A stretch of 64,000 nucleotides of DNA from Paenibacillus pabuli (GCF_023101145.1 NZ_CP073714.1:5704001-5768000), one strand, 5' to 3'. Numbered from the stretch's first letter, positions 50,524-60,154 are shown. The notes: generated by a model not told the origin, from the sequence alone. A program made the numbers and translations.

Positions 50524-53523
50524 CTATTCGACCACAACCCATGGATACTGAGACAAGTTATCATACAAGAAACGCACCCGTTCTGGCGTCCGCCCTTCCT
50601 CATCAAATAACAGCAATTCATTCTCGTCCTGCAGCCAGGATACCGGAATTTTGTAATCCTCTTGCGGACCGATCTGCCAGTAACGTCCCAGATGGTGTCC
50701 GTTCAGATGAAGTGTTCCTTTGCTCATCCCGGTAAGGCGAAGCATCAAGTGCACCCGGAAGTGTTCAGGTACAGCTGACTTGGAGAAGCGCCAGCGGTAC
50801 CAAACAGGCTGACCATAGGAACCATCTCCCACAGACATGGCATTTCGATTGCCACTATAGGCCGCATCCTGCCCATGGATATGGAGATGACCTGACTCAT
50901 TCAATGCCTCGTACGTCTCCCATTGTTGTGGCAGCAAGGCATCCGTACCAGCCATACGCCAATCCTTCAACTCATCTTCACTCCGATAAAGGATCAGTTC
51001 CAGCCGGTTCAGCGGCGATTTGCTAAAAGGCATTTCCAACGTATTGGTCTCTCCTGGTCGCAAGTAAAGGGAAACATCCAGCGTCGTGAACGAGAACCAG
51101 TCCTGGTACCCCTCCATTGAAACATCCATGCCATTGATGCGCAGACCTTGGCTTACGGCGCCAACGAGAATGGCCCGATCTGCTCCGTCCAGCGTGAAGC
51201 TCCTGCTCAGCATTGGGGCCCCTTGAAGATGATTCAATTCATCGAGGTGAACCTCCCCAAGCTCCGAATGCCAATTCCGGCGGATGTCCTGAACGGACCC
51301 ACCGATGTATACAGGCCCGGTTAGACCTTTGCTTTCACCCAAATGCGGTGAAAAATTCAGCCTGCCCATATGCTGGACCAGTACCTGAAGTGTATTCTTT
51401 CCTTTCGTCGTATGCATCTGGACACACGCTCCACCAACTTGACGAACTAGTGCCTGTTCCACACGATTGACATAGATTCTGGCCGTGTCCTGAAGAGCGG
51501 GCAAAATGAGGGTCGTGACTTCATCGACCGAATGGTTGAAGTCGCACTCGTACAAGAGATACCCGAAATCCTGTCCGTACTGAGCAAAGTGCTCTGGTTG
51601 ACCACTGGAAGTACGCTGTTCCGCTGTCAATGTCACACGAGACAACTCAGGAGAATCAGACAATTTCGGTGGCATCGGCGGTGTTGTGAACTCCGCATGC
51701 TGCATGGCTACGGCTGAGTCCTGAACGTGTAAATCCTGTATATCCTGTATGCCGCTCTGTGAATCGTTTCCTGCTGCGGATATGAACTCACGTCCAGTCA
51801 ACGTCCGTTCACCATCAATCCAGCTGCCGAGAAGCACAATCGTCCGATCCGCATCAGAGATCATACCCGTGACCTGCCCGGTAAGTGAGACATCTACATC
51901 ATCCAATCCGATGGCATAACGCACCTGATTCGGCTCGTCCCCTCCATCGATTCTCCACGTTCGATCCATCGATTTCTTGTCCAGAACCACGAACCGAATA
52001 GGTACACCGCTTGCCTCCAGATGAATGATGCCTGGCTCACGGAAATGTACCAGATCGAAGCGATAGGCTCCGTTGTACGGATTACGTTCTGCCCGCACTT
52101 GCATGCTGCTGCCCTGTACAATCAAGGTGTTCGTTTCCAGATCAATGACTGAACGCTGTCCCGCCTCGGCCACGATGAACAGGGTCAATGTTCCGTTCAC
52201 CACTTCATTGCCCGTAATCATCGTACCGCCTGTCAGGTATACATTCTCGGCAATCCTCACCCTGTCCAGTATCGGAATAATCTGCCCTGGATTCAACGCT
52301 ACGGGAAGTGTCCGCCCTTCCTCCAGCGTGACGTGAAACGTCTCGCGCTCATCCTTGTGACTCTCCAGGAACCAGATCTTCTCATTGCCTTTCAACCTGC
52401 CTCGTACAGAAACACCTTGCGGATAACGCACCATGATCTGCTCTGTTGGGACTTCCTCCGTCTCCATCAGTAATGCGCCAAATGCATGCACAAAATAGGT
52501 TACCGTCTTGGCTGCAGCATACTTGGCGGTTACCCGTCCGTACTCGTTCAGCGGTGCATCATAGTCGTAGGAGGTAATCATGAAAATATCGCTGCTGCCC
52601 ACGGTTCTGCCGCCATATCCGCCAAAGTTGGTTCCGCCATAGAACATGTAGTGACTGATCCCGGTATATCCGGCACGAAGAATCTCCATCATGCGCTTCT
52701 CAAACAATGGCGCCGTCTTCTGAATGGCAGAAGGTCCACCCCAATTTTCAAACCATCCCGTCCAAAACTCCGTAACGATCTTCGGTGTATCCGGCTGCTT
52801 ATCCCGAAGCTTCGCATAATGCCCGTCAGCACCCGACCAGAAGTTCGCTCCCTCTATCGTGCCTTCTGCGCCACCTACACAGGTAATCAGAGGTACATCG
52901 ATCCCACGCCCAACCAGACTGTCCCGAAGATGGTTCATATGGGCACTCGCTGCATCATCGTCCATCAGATATCCGTATTCGTTCTCGACCTGTACGAGAA
53001 TAACATTGCCTCCGGCGGATAGCTGACGCTCGCGAATAATTGGAATGATCTGGTCAAAATACAAATCCACATAATGCAGATAAACTTCATTATTTTGCCG
53101 AAACTGAATTCCCTGCTTCGTTTCCAGCCAATACGGGAAACCGCCAAAATCCCATTCTGCGCAAATAAACGGTCCCGGTCTCGTGATGACGTACATTCCC
53201 AACTCTGCGCACAGGTCCAAAAAGGCCCCGCAATCGTTGTCTCCATCGAACGACCATTGTCCTTCCTCAGGTTCATGCACGTTCCATGCAAAATAGGTAT
53301 CAATGCAATTCATGCCAGCCAGCTTGGCCTTCATCAGCACATTCCGCCATTCCTCCTTCGGCATGCGGAAATAATGGATGGTGGCACTGTTCAGAAATAT
53401 GCGTTCTCCATTCATAATGAAGCTGCGTTGGTCGTATGTCAGTTCAGATCGAATGCTGTCCTCTGTCGTAATCTGTGTATTCTTCTCCTGCTCCTGAAGC
53501 AAAAGGGATGGTATCTCTGTCAA
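50524..53523 (-). CDS. Beta-galactosidase, GH35, multi-domain
   Basis: 999 residues, no signal peptide, so probably cytoplasmic. The GH35 TIM barrel (about 20-340) shows FRMPKEEWRNVLMKAKLAGM, YFAWNVHEPEEG, RPGPFICAEWDFGG, acid/base Glu in VQVENEYG and nucleophile Glu in TEFWTGWFENWGG. The rest are beta-sandwich domains, including FRVHLMLRLTGMSKGTLHLNG near the end. It should remove galactose from imported oligosaccharides. TTG 53523 is the likely start, with GAAGGAGGG eight bases upstream; an ATG at 53556 has no good site. It lies about 60 bases after GH30 in the same operon. Confidence 0.92.
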   Translation of the reverse strand: MTEIPSLLLQEQEKNTQITTEDSIRSELTYDQRSFIMNGERIFLNSATIHYFRMPKEEWRNVLMKAKLAGMNCIDTYFAWNVHEPEEGQWSFDGDNDCGAFLDLCAELGMYVITRPGPFICAEWDFGGFPYWLETKQGIQFRQNNEVYLHYVDLYFDQIIPIIRERQLSAGGNVILVQVENEYGYLMDDDAASAHMNHLRDSLVGRGIDVPLITCVGGAEGTIEGANFWSGADGHYAKLRDKQPDTPKIVTEFWTGWFENWGGPSAIQKTAPLFEKRMMEILRAGYTGISHYMFYGGTNFGGYGGRTVGSSDIFMITSYDYDAPLNEYGRVTAKYAAAKTVTYFVHAFGALLMETEEVPTEQIMVRYPQGVSVRGRLKGNEKIWFLESHKDERETFHVTLEEGRTLPVALNPGQIIPILDRVRIAENVYLTGGTMITGNEVVNGTLTLFIVAEAGQRSVIDLETNTLIVQGSSMQVRAERNPYNGAYRFDLVHFREPGIIHLEASGVPIRFVVLDKKSMDRTWRIDGGDEPNQVRYAIGLDDVDVSLTGQVTGMISDADRTIVLLGSWIDGERTLTGREFISAAGNDSQSGIQDIQDLHVQDSAVAMQHAEFTTPPMPPKLSDSPELSRVTLTAEQRTSSGQPEHFAQYGQDFGYLLYECDFNHSVDEVTTLILPALQDTARIYVNRVEQALVRQVGGACVQMHTTKGKNTLQVLVQHMGRLNFSPHLGESKGLTGPVYIGGSVQDIRRNWHSELGEVHLDELNHLQGAPMLSRSFTLDGADRAILVGAVSQGLRINGMDVSMEGYQDWFSFTTLDVSLYLRPGETNTLEMPFSKSPLNRLELILYRSEDELKDWRMAGTDALLPQQWETYEALNESGHLHIHGQDAAYSGNRNAMSVGDGSYGQPVWYRWRFSKSAVPEHFRVHLMLRLTGMSKGTLHLNGHHLGRYWQIGPQEDYKIPVSWLQDENELLLFDEEGRTPERVRFLYDNLSQYPWVVVE

Positions 53524-53585
53524 AGATAAGCCCTCCTTCTCTGTGTTTGAATTCATATGTCCTGTAATTCATTTGCTTTATGCCA

Positions 53586-55118
53586 TCAGTTCGCCTGCAA
53601 CATTACGCCTTCCAATACAACGGTGGTAATGGAATTGTCCGCAGTCGATACTTCCAGTCCATTGGTGTACACCGGAATATCTTCAAGCTGCTCCATGTTC
53701 CGTTCAGGTGACGTCTGGTATACCTGTGCTGTAGAAGTGCTGCTGTGGTCAAACGCCCCGAGTTCAAATGCCGTGGTTCCGGCCGATAATTCATTGCGAA
53801 TCACCAGCACGAGTCTTTGATTTGCTGCATCGTATGCGGCAAGAGATCGTCCATCATCTGTTGGAATAATCGTTGTCCCTGGACGGATGAACTTTGTAAA
53901 CTGGGCCATGCCATAATACTGTTTGGTCATCTCGTACTGCTCTTCTCCATTAAAATTGGCGTGAATAAAGCCCCAGTTATTGTTGGCTCCTTCATCTTCA
54001 ATGGCCTGCCAATACACCCAGGCAGAAGGCTGCATGATTTTGAGATCAAACATGATGCGCTCCGCGAGCTCCTGCACGGAAGTCATATCCTCATGACTAT
54101 GGGGTTCGCTGCCACCCGTTCCGTACTCAGACATCCACAGTTTCTTGCCGTAACGCTCGGCCAGAGTACGCAGTTCCTCCATTTTGCTGCCATTATAGGA
54201 ATGTGTATTAATCTGGTCGATGGCATCGAGCGTATCCTGATCATAGAGACTGAAATTGTGCACCGTCTCATCAATGCTGTTATCGTCGGCAGCACTGACG
54301 ACCGTCCCGTCCAGTCCTTTGCTTTGCAGTGATGCCGCAACCTTCTTGATAATCTCGGCCTGTTTCTCATTGGTAAAATGACTGCCTTCCTGCATGTTGC
54401 CCTTCTTCCACCAGTCCGAAGAAGGTTCATTGAGTGGGTCAAGCGTACGGAACGTAATGCCCCACTCATCGCGATAATGCTTCACGACCTCTGTGAGATA
54501 ATCGGCAAACGCATCATACTGATCCTCGCGCAAATTGTTGCTTCCATCCACAGCACCTGTAACCGAGCCGCTAATCGTCATCCAGTAAGGTGGTGAATTG
54601 GAGAATGCTTCGGCAATGTTCACCCCGCGTTCCAGAGAACCCTGTAATACAGCACGTTGTCCAGCATCGGCCTCCCAGTCCCACACACCGGGTTCAGGCT
54701 GAAAGCCGGGAACATCTCCTCCGGGCCGAAGTGCCTTCATGTCCGGATTCTCCTCACCGCCAATATTGTAGCGGACAATGTTCAGACCGAGCCCTTTCTG
54801 AGCATCAAACACCAGATCCATGACTTCACTGACCTTTGCTTGATCCTTCCACTCTCCAAGATCGTTGGCCCACCACGCGAGCGACGTGCCCCAGCCTTCA
54901 AAATGATCATAGGATTGCTCCAGCTTCAGACGTACCGGCTCCCCTTGGAATGCAAGTGTTCTGGATGATTCATTGGCAAAATGATTGATGATAATTCCTC
55001 CTCCCGCGAGCAGCGCGACCAGGGCCACACCCATCAGGATGTAGCTCCGGCTGCGCCGCCTGCGCTGCTTGTGATGATTATGATTGACATTTTCGAAAGG
55101 GTGCTTGCTGTCATTCAT
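53586..55118 (-). CDS. Membrane-anchored GH30 endo-beta-1,6-galactanase-like enzyme
   Basis: 510 residues. A basic N-terminal tail and one hydrophobic helix (YILMGVALVALLAGGGIII) anchor it at the outer face. The catalytic domain has FEGWGTSLAWWANDLGEW, acid/base Glu in DPLNEPSSDWW and nucleophile Glu in MSEYGTGGSE, and resembles the GH30 at 46990 throughout but lacks a lectin domain. It may cut galactan chains close to the ABC importer encoded upstream. The ribosome site before ATG 55118 is weak (AAGGGCTG); a 23-codon frame with a strong site ends across this start and may aid its translation. Confidence 0.87.
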   Translation of the reverse strand: MNDSKHPFENVNHNHHKQRRRRSRSYILMGVALVALLAGGGIIINHFANESSRTLAFQGEPVRLKLEQSYDHFEGWGTSLAWWANDLGEWKDQAKVSEVMDLVFDAQKGLGLNIVRYNIGGEENPDMKALRPGGDVPGFQPEPGVWDWEADAGQRAVLQGSLERGVNIAEAFSNSPPYWMTISGSVTGAVDGSNNLREDQYDAFADYLTEVVKHYRDEWGITFRTLDPLNEPSSDWWKKGNMQEGSHFTNEKQAEIIKKVAASLQSKGLDGTVVSAADDNSIDETVHNFSLYDQDTLDAIDQINTHSYNGSKMEELRTLAERYGKKLWMSEYGTGGSEPHSHEDMTSVQELAERIMFDLKIMQPSAWVYWQAIEDEGANNNWGFIHANFNGEEQYEMTKQYYGMAQFTKFIRPGTTIIPTDDGRSLAAYDAANQRLVLVIRNELSAGTTAFELGAFDHSSTSTAQVYQTSPERNMEQLEDIPVYTNGLEVSTADNSITTVVLEGVMLQAN

Positions 55119-55182
55119 GGTTCATGCAGCCCTTAACCCTTGTGCGGCGTAGATGGTTCCTGCTTTGCACGATTGGCTTCAT
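55111..55182 (-). CDS. Possible 23-residue leader peptide before GH30
   Basis: GGGAGGTGA lies eight bases before ATG 55182, and the frame (MKPIVQSRNHLRRTRVKGCM...) ends with its stop overlapping the GH30 start region. Only the ribosome site and overlap support it. Confidence 0.3.
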   Translation of the reverse strand: MKPIVQSRNHLRRTRVKGCMNHE

Positions 55183-55200
55183 CACTGCGTTCACCTCCCG

Positions 55201-56046
55201 TTACTTGATTCCGCTGCTGCCGCCACTGATATTCGCTTCATAGACATAACGCTGTCCGAACAGATACACCAGCACCATCGGAATGGTCAGAAACAGGGAA
55301 GCAATCATCACCAGGTTCCATGGCGGCATCTGTCCCCCACCTACGGTGGTCAGAAGCTGAACACCGAGCGCAAGCGGCATTTTCTCCGGATCATTGATGT
55401 AGATGAGCGGCCCCATGAAGTTCCCCCAGTTGTAGGAAAACGAGAAAATGGCGATAGCCGCAAGAATCGGATACGTGAGCGGCATAATGATCTTCCAGTA
55501 GATTCCCGGATGCCCCATCCCGTCGATCATGGCAGCTTCATCAAGCGACTTTGGAATGCTCATGACAAACTGCCGAATGAGAAATACGTTAAATGCTCCG
55601 GCGAAAAAACTCGGTACAATCAGTGGATAGAATGTATTGATCCAATCCAGATGACGGAAGATGATGAACTGCGGCACCATTGTCACCTCGCCCGGAATCA
55701 TCATCGTACTGAGCAGTACAATGAACAGGAAACGACTGCCTCTCGCCTTGATCCGAGCGAAGCCGTAAGATACGACCGAAGCTGACAATACCGATCCGAT
55801 AATGGTAATCACGGTAATAATGACTGAATTTTTCAGATACGTACCCAGATTGTTATTCGTAAAGATCGTGTAGAAATTGGACCATTGGAATTCGAGCGGT
55901 ATGAAGGTAAAAGCGGATTTTACTGTTGTAGCGTCACTCGCCAGTGCGATAGAGATCATGTACAGGAAAGGGGAAGCAAGCAGCACCCCGACCAGAATCA
56001 GAAAGATGTAGGATATCGTTTTCTCCACAGTGGATGGATTACTCAT
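55201..56046 (-). CDS. CUT1 sugar ABC permease (MalG-type)
   Basis: 281 residues with six membrane helices and the EAA-type loop SLDEAAMIDGMGHPGIYWKI near residue 183. ATG 56046 is chosen, with GAGGAGGG about nine bases upstream; its start overlaps the end of the MalF-type gene by eight bases. It forms the importer with the genes at 56039 and 57026. No ATPase is encoded in the window for it. Confidence 0.92.
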   Translation of the reverse strand: MSNPSTVEKTISYIFLILVGVLLASPFLYMISIALASDATTVKSAFTFIPLEFQWSNFYTIFTNNNLGTYLKNSVIITVITIIGSVLSASVVSYGFARIKARGSRFLFIVLLSTMMIPGEVTMVPQFIIFRHLDWINTFYPLIVPSFFAGAFNVFLIRQFVMSIPKSLDEAAMIDGMGHPGIYWKIIMPLTYPILAAIAIFSFSYNWGNFMGPLIYINDPEKMPLALGVQLLTTVGGGQMPPWNLVMIASLFLTIPMVLVYLFGQRYVYEANISGGSSGIK

Positions 56047-56926
56047 TGGCTTTTCCCTCCTCATAATGCACCCATAGCGCCGACGAACGGAACACAACCA
56101 GGGTCAACGCCATGATGATGATGAACAGCACCCAGGCAATGGCTGATGCATATCCCATTTTGTAGAACTGGAAGGCATTCTGGAACAGGTAAGGAACGAC
56201 CATCTGACTGGCATTGTCTGGTCCACCCGCTGTGACGATAAATACCTGTGCGAACGTCTGGAGCGCTCCGATCATCCCGGTGACGAGATTGAAGAAGATG
56301 ACAGGAGTCAGCATTGGAAATGTAATGTGGAAGAACGATTGCGAGCTCTTCGCCCCATCAATGGCGGCGGCCTCGTACAGCTCCTGAGGAATACCTTTCA
56401 TACCCGCCAGCAGCAGTACCACGCCGCCCCCGACGCCCCATAGCGACATGAGGATCAAGGCTGGTTTAACCCAGTTTGGATCAAGCAGCCAGGCAGGACC
56501 TTGAATGCCGAAGATCGCAAGCGCCTGGTTGATCAACCCTTCCGTTGGAGCGAGCAGATGGATAAAGAGCAGTGAGCTTGCAACCACCGGAACGACAGAT
56601 GGCAGATAGAACAGGATGCGGAAGAAGGTAATACCTTTGATTTTTTTGTTGAGGTAATACGCGATCCAGAGCGAGATGGACATGCCCAGCGGAATCGATA
56701 TTAATGCGTAGAAGAAGGTATTGCCTACGGATTTCCAGAAGATCGGGTCATCGGTCAGCAGGTTTTTGTAATTGTCCACACCGATGAATTCAGGAGACTG
56801 GAACAGATCCCAATTGGTGAAGCTCATGTAGATGGAAAACAGGATCGGACCCAGGGTTAGTCCGAGGAATCCAATCAGCCAAGGCGAGATGAAGATATAA
56901 AACCATTTCCCGTCCTTTTTCTTCAC
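56039..56926 (-). CDS. CUT1 sugar ABC permease (MalF-type)
   Basis: 295 residues with six helices and the EAA-type loop YEAAAIDGAKSSQSFFHITF near residue 205, then TAGGPDNASQMVVPYLFQ. GTG 56926 is preferred as start because GGGAGGG lies six bases upstream; the upstream frame from 56971 has no good site. It overlaps the downstream permease gene. Confidence 0.92.
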   Translation of the reverse strand: MKKKDGKWFYIFISPWLIGFLGLTLGPILFSIYMSFTNWDLFQSPEFIGVDNYKNLLTDDPIFWKSVGNTFFYALISIPLGMSISLWIAYYLNKKIKGITFFRILFYLPSVVPVVASSLLFIHLLAPTEGLINQALAIFGIQGPAWLLDPNWVKPALILMSLWGVGGGVVLLLAGMKGIPQELYEAAAIDGAKSSQSFFHITFPMLTPVIFFNLVTGMIGALQTFAQVFIVTAGGPDNASQMVVPYLFQNAFQFYKMGYASAIAWVLFIIIMALTLVVFRSSALWVHYEEGKANE

Positions 56927-57025
56927 GTTAAGCCCTCCCATACGAAGCGAGCAGACGAAACCCGGATTCATTCATGCCGAATTCCGTCTGTCCCCTGTCG
57001 ATGCTATTTATGCTTTGAACAACCT

Positions 57026-58297
57026 CTATTTGTAGATTCTTTCCAGTCCGCTCTGAATTTCAGTCACCGTATCATCCAGTGAGGCTTTATTGTTGAAGTA
57101 GACACCCAGCTTGTCGTTAATGAGCTTCATCATTTCATTCCATTGCGGATTGAACGGCTCGGCATAGATGGTGGATTCGCTGAAAGCAGCCATGTTGATT
57201 TTCTTGCCGCCATATTCGGCATTCAGGAACTCATCGCTGGACAGACCTGCCTTCGTTGCCGGAGCATCCTGACCAGCCTTGATCATCGGTAATTGTGCTT
57301 CAGGCGTAGTCAGCGCCTCAATGATTTTGAATGCCTCTTCCTTATGTTTGGACGCGTTCGTAATTGTGAAGCCATTGAAGAATGCGTTCGTCTCTCCCCA
57401 TATCGGAGAAATGTCCCAATTGATGCCTTCCACCTTGGCAAGTGAACCGATATTCCAGAATCCCGTCGTTTCCATGGCAATCTTGCCTTGGGCGAACAAT
57501 GGATCAGCACCGATATTTCCCATGTCGGCAATCTCGGTTGGTGTTGGTCCCACACCATGCGTGAAGGTCAGATCATTCATGAACTGCAGCGCTTTACGTA
57601 CAGGTTCTGTATTGAAGGTTGGTTTGCCGCTCTCATCGAACAGGGAGCCACCGTTTTGGTAGATCAGCTGCATCCATTGCGGCCACCAGCTGCCCGGGTA
57701 GTACCCCCATTGAACCGTTTTGCCATTCTCCTTCACCGTCAGCTTCTGAGCAGCGGCGAGCAGATCTTCCTGGGTCCATTCCTTGGTCGGATATTCCACC
57801 CCAGCCTTGTCGAACAGATCCTTGTTATAAAAGAGAACCATTGCGCCTGCGCGGTCAGGCATTCCGAATTGTTTGCCATCGAATTTCATCAGGTTGGCAA
57901 TGTCGTCAGAATAGCGTTCTGACATGTTCACATTGTTGGCCTGGATCATGTCATCCAGCGGAATAATTTGGTTTTTGGAGGCGTATGCCTGATAGTTCTC
58001 GGCAATCATCATGATGTCCGGTGCAGTTCCTCCGGCGATCATCGTCTGAACCTTTTGGTCATAGTCCCCGGCAACGACGTTCAGTTTCACATTAATATCG
58101 GGATACGTTTGTTTCACAATGTCGAGTCTTTCTTGATAAATCTTCTTCTCGTCCTCCGATCCCCAGATCGTCATGCTAAGATCGACTTTGCCGCCGGACC
58201 CGCCAGTTGAACTGCCATTGTCCTTGCTGCTACAGGCTGTTAGACCCATAATCATGACCAGCATCAACAACGAAATGACCTTTAAATTTCTTCTCAT
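57026..58297 (-). CDS. CUT1 sugar ABC substrate-binding lipoprotein
   Basis: 423 residues. The lipobox MGLTAC gives the lipidated Cys22, followed by a Ser/Gly linker. The mature SBP_bac_1 domain has DLSMTIWGSEDEKKIYQERL, IAGGTAPDIMMIAENYQAYA and AMVLFYNKDLFDKAG. It is the first gene of the arabinogalactan-type operon, with a sigma-A promoter, LacI operators and a cre site just upstream. Galacto-oligosaccharides are the probable ligand, from the neighbouring galactanases and beta-galactosidase. Confidence 0.92.
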   Translation of the reverse strand: MRRNLKVISLLMLVMIMGLTACSSKDNGSSTGGSGGKVDLSMTIWGSEDEKKIYQERLDIVKQTYPDINVKLNVVAGDYDQKVQTMIAGGTAPDIMMIAENYQAYASKNQIIPLDDMIQANNVNMSERYSDDIANLMKFDGKQFGMPDRAGAMVLFYNKDLFDKAGVEYPTKEWTQEDLLAAAQKLTVKENGKTVQWGYYPGSWWPQWMQLIYQNGGSLFDESGKPTFNTEPVRKALQFMNDLTFTHGVGPTPTEIADMGNIGADPLFAQGKIAMETTGFWNIGSLAKVEGINWDISPIWGETNAFFNGFTITNASKHKEEAFKIIEALTTPEAQLPMIKAGQDAPATKAGLSSDEFLNAEYGGKKINMAAFSESTIYAEPFNPQWNEMMKLINDKLGVYFNNKASLDDTVTEIQSGLERIYK

Positions 58298-58337
58298 ACG
58301 ATACGCCCCCTAAGTATAATGAATGGAAGAACTTTAC

Positions 58338-58365
58338 TGAAACCCATTTCATGAAATGGGTTTCA
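58338..58365. promoter_or_regulatory. Double LacI-type operator (28-base perfect palindrome)
   Basis: Two abutting sites, TGAAACCCATTTCA and TGAAATGGGTTTCA, are reverse complements and form one uninterrupted 28-base palindrome. Each is a TGAAA-N4-TTTCA operator. They lie about 40-67 bases before the binding-protein start, inside the leader. Confidence 0.85.
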
Positions 58366-58397
58366 TAAACCTTGAAATTAAAACCCGTTCCACTTTA

Positions 58398-58411
58398 TGA
58401 AAGGGGTTTCA
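58398..58411. promoter_or_regulatory. LacI-type operator
   Basis: TGAAAGGGGTTTCA, same TGAAA-N4-TTTCA pattern, just downstream of the -10 box at 58423-58428, where a bound repressor would block initiation. Confidence 0.8.
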
Positions 58412-58422
58412 TTCACGCACTC

Positions 58423-58452
58423 ATTATATTTCACCCTTTGAGGGAATGTCAA
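58423..58452 (-). promoter_or_regulatory. Sigma-A promoter of the arabinogalactan-type operon
   Basis: On the minus strand TTGACA (58447-58452), 18 bases, TATAAT (58423-58428). Transcription would start near 58415. Confidence 0.8.
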
Positions 58453-58460
58453 CGCTTTCT
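58447..58460. promoter_or_regulatory. CcpA cre site over the -35 box
   Basis: The minus strand reads AGAAAGCGTTGACA, 13 of 14 positions of TGWAANCGNTNWCA, and covers the -35 hexamer, so CcpA should repress on glucose. Confidence 0.65.
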
Positions 58461-58478
58461 TTTCCATACATTGGACCC

Positions 58479-59507
58479 TTATCGTAACGCAGGCCCTGTA
58501 CTTTGACGAATAATCAGCTCTGGTTGCAGGATCGTCTGCTTCTTTGGCTTGCCCTGATTAATCAGTTCATGCAGTGCATCCACAGCCAGCTTGCCCAGTT
58601 GGTACGTATTCTGGGATACGGTCGTTAATTCTGGTATTACCGCGCTGGCAAGCGGCGTATCATCAAAGCCGACGATTGAAATATCCTTGGGAATCGACAA
58701 TCCATGTTCAATAGTTGCCTTGATTGCACCAATAGCGGTGTAATCATTCACACAGATGACCCCCGTGGGCGGATTGTCCCGATCCAGCAGCTTTGCCATT
58801 TCACGTTTGCCGTCTTCAATGGAAAAACTGCCGAGCATCTGGCGTTCTTTTGGAATTTCGAGCCCATGTTCACGGAGTTTTTTTTGGACGGCTCTGACCT
58901 TGACCATCGTGGTGGACAACTCCCTCAGCCCGCCCACAAAAGCAATATCCCGGTGTCCAAGTTCCAGCAGATGTTCCGCTGCAAGAGCTGCGCCTGCGCC
59001 TTCATCCGTATACACCCGATGGAATCCGCCTTTGGCAATATTGCCATTGACCAACACAATCGGCATGCGTTTGCCCATATCAATCAATTCCTGAGCCATG
59101 TCATCCGGACAGACCTGCATATTGATTCGTCCACCGAGAAAAATAATGCCATCTACCCGCTTCTCGCGCAAAATGGACAGATACTCGGACTCCCGGCTGT
59201 AATCCCCTGCGGTATTGCACAAAAAGAACGTGTACCCCAATCCGCGTGCCTCGTTCTCCGCACCCCAGAATACTTCCGGGAAAAACGGATTCGTGATGTC
59301 CGGTAGGATAATGGCAATCGTGCCGGTCTCCTTCTTGATCAGACTGCGCGCCTGCGCGTTGGGTTGAAACTGGTGTTTTTCAATAATGGACATAATCTTC
59401 TCCCTCGTGCTCGCACGCACGGGTGCCGTATCATTCAGTACCCGGGAGACCGTGGATACGGATACGTTCGCTTCTTTGGCGATGTCATATATGGTGATCG
59501 GTGTCAT
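58479..59507 (-). CDS. LacI-family regulator of the arabinogalactan-type operon
   Basis: 342 residues. The helix-turn-helix ITIYDIAKEANVSVSTVSRV is at the start, with hinge and effector domain following (IAIILPDITNPFFPEVFWGA, LLELGHRDIAFVGG, DISIVGFDDTPLASA). ATG 59507 has AAGGAAGG seven bases upstream and is preferred to the codon at 59546. The operator TGAAATGGGTTTCA occurs before its own gene and three times before the downstream operon, so it probably represses both until a galactoside or arabinoside appears. Confidence 0.93.
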   Translation of the reverse strand: MTPITIYDIAKEANVSVSTVSRVLNDTAPVRASTREKIMSIIEKHQFQPNAQARSLIKKETGTIAIILPDITNPFFPEVFWGAENEARGLGYTFFLCNTAGDYSRESEYLSILREKRVDGIIFLGGRINMQVCPDDMAQELIDMGKRMPIVLVNGNIAKGGFHRVYTDEGAGAALAAEHLLELGHRDIAFVGGLRELSTTMVKVRAVQKKLREHGLEIPKERQMLGSFSIEDGKREMAKLLDRDNPPTGVICVNDYTAIGAIKATIEHGLSIPKDISIVGFDDTPLASAVIPELTTVSQNTYQLGKLAVDALHELINQGKPKKQTILQPELIIRQSTGPALR

Positions 59508-59565
59508 AGCGGAACCTTCCTTTTTCTCTATTTTCCTGCTTATCATACCAGATAAAGAATCGGGA

Positions 59566-59579
59566 TGAAATGGGTTTCA
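59566..59579. promoter_or_regulatory. LacI-type operator at the regulator's own promoter
   Basis: TGAAATGGGTTTCA is identical to the site at 58352-58365. It overlaps a possible -35 TTTCAT that stands 17 bases before TATGAT on the minus strand, which indicates autoregulation. Confidence 0.75.
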
Positions 59580-59762
59580 TTCCGCGGCACCATCACAGCG
59601 TCTCCCGATGATATTCAGGTAATTGAACCGTTCGGTCGGATGATCCACCAAATTATAATTTTCATCGGATTAAGCCAGCTTTCCCTTCTATTTCACACCA
59701 TTGTTCCATATATTAGATTGTAAGCGAATTCATAAGGTGATTAGAGGAGTGTGAACGACGTT

Positions 59763-60125
59763 ATGAACATTCAGGTCAGTCCGCTGGCAGAATCAAGACT
59801 TAACGCGATGCTGGGAGATCGGCCGGGGTATTTCAAGCTGTTTTATGACACCGATGGATGCGGATGTGATGGTACTGCTGTGCTTCTGATCGTTAACGAG
59901 CCTGACAGTGATGACATTCGGATTGAGTCCGATTCGCTTCCTTTTCTCATTAACAAACAGCAGCAGATCTATTTCGAGTCTTGCCTTCGCCTGCAATCAG
60001 AGAACAGTTTCCCTTCCTACCGATTGAGCAGTGATTCCATGATCTACGGCAATCATGTCAAGGTCCATGATCTTCGGGATACCGCAGACACTTCACCGCA
60101 GCCGCTCAGTTGGTTTGTACGATAA
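59763..60125 (+). CDS. HesB/YneR-like iron-sulfur biosynthesis-family protein
   Basis: 120 residues. The MNIQVSPLAESRLNAMLG start, the DTDGCGCDGTAVLLIV core and a later Cys resemble HesB-like family members of Bacillales (YqkB/YneR type), related to A-type Fe-S carriers but lacking the usual triple-cysteine pattern. The role in Fe-S assembly is therefore uncertain. The start is ambiguous: GTG 59751 is directly on the GAGGAG site, ATG 59763 is 13 bases from it. The latter is listed. A terminator follows. Confidence 0.75.
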   Translation: MNIQVSPLAESRLNAMLGDRPGYFKLFYDTDGCGCDGTAVLLIVNEPDSDDIRIESDSLPFLINKQQQIYFESCLRLQSENSFPSYRLSSDSMIYGNHVKVHDLRDTADTSPQPLSWFVR

Positions 60126-60154
60126 GCTCACTGATCTTGAAACTACACATAGGA

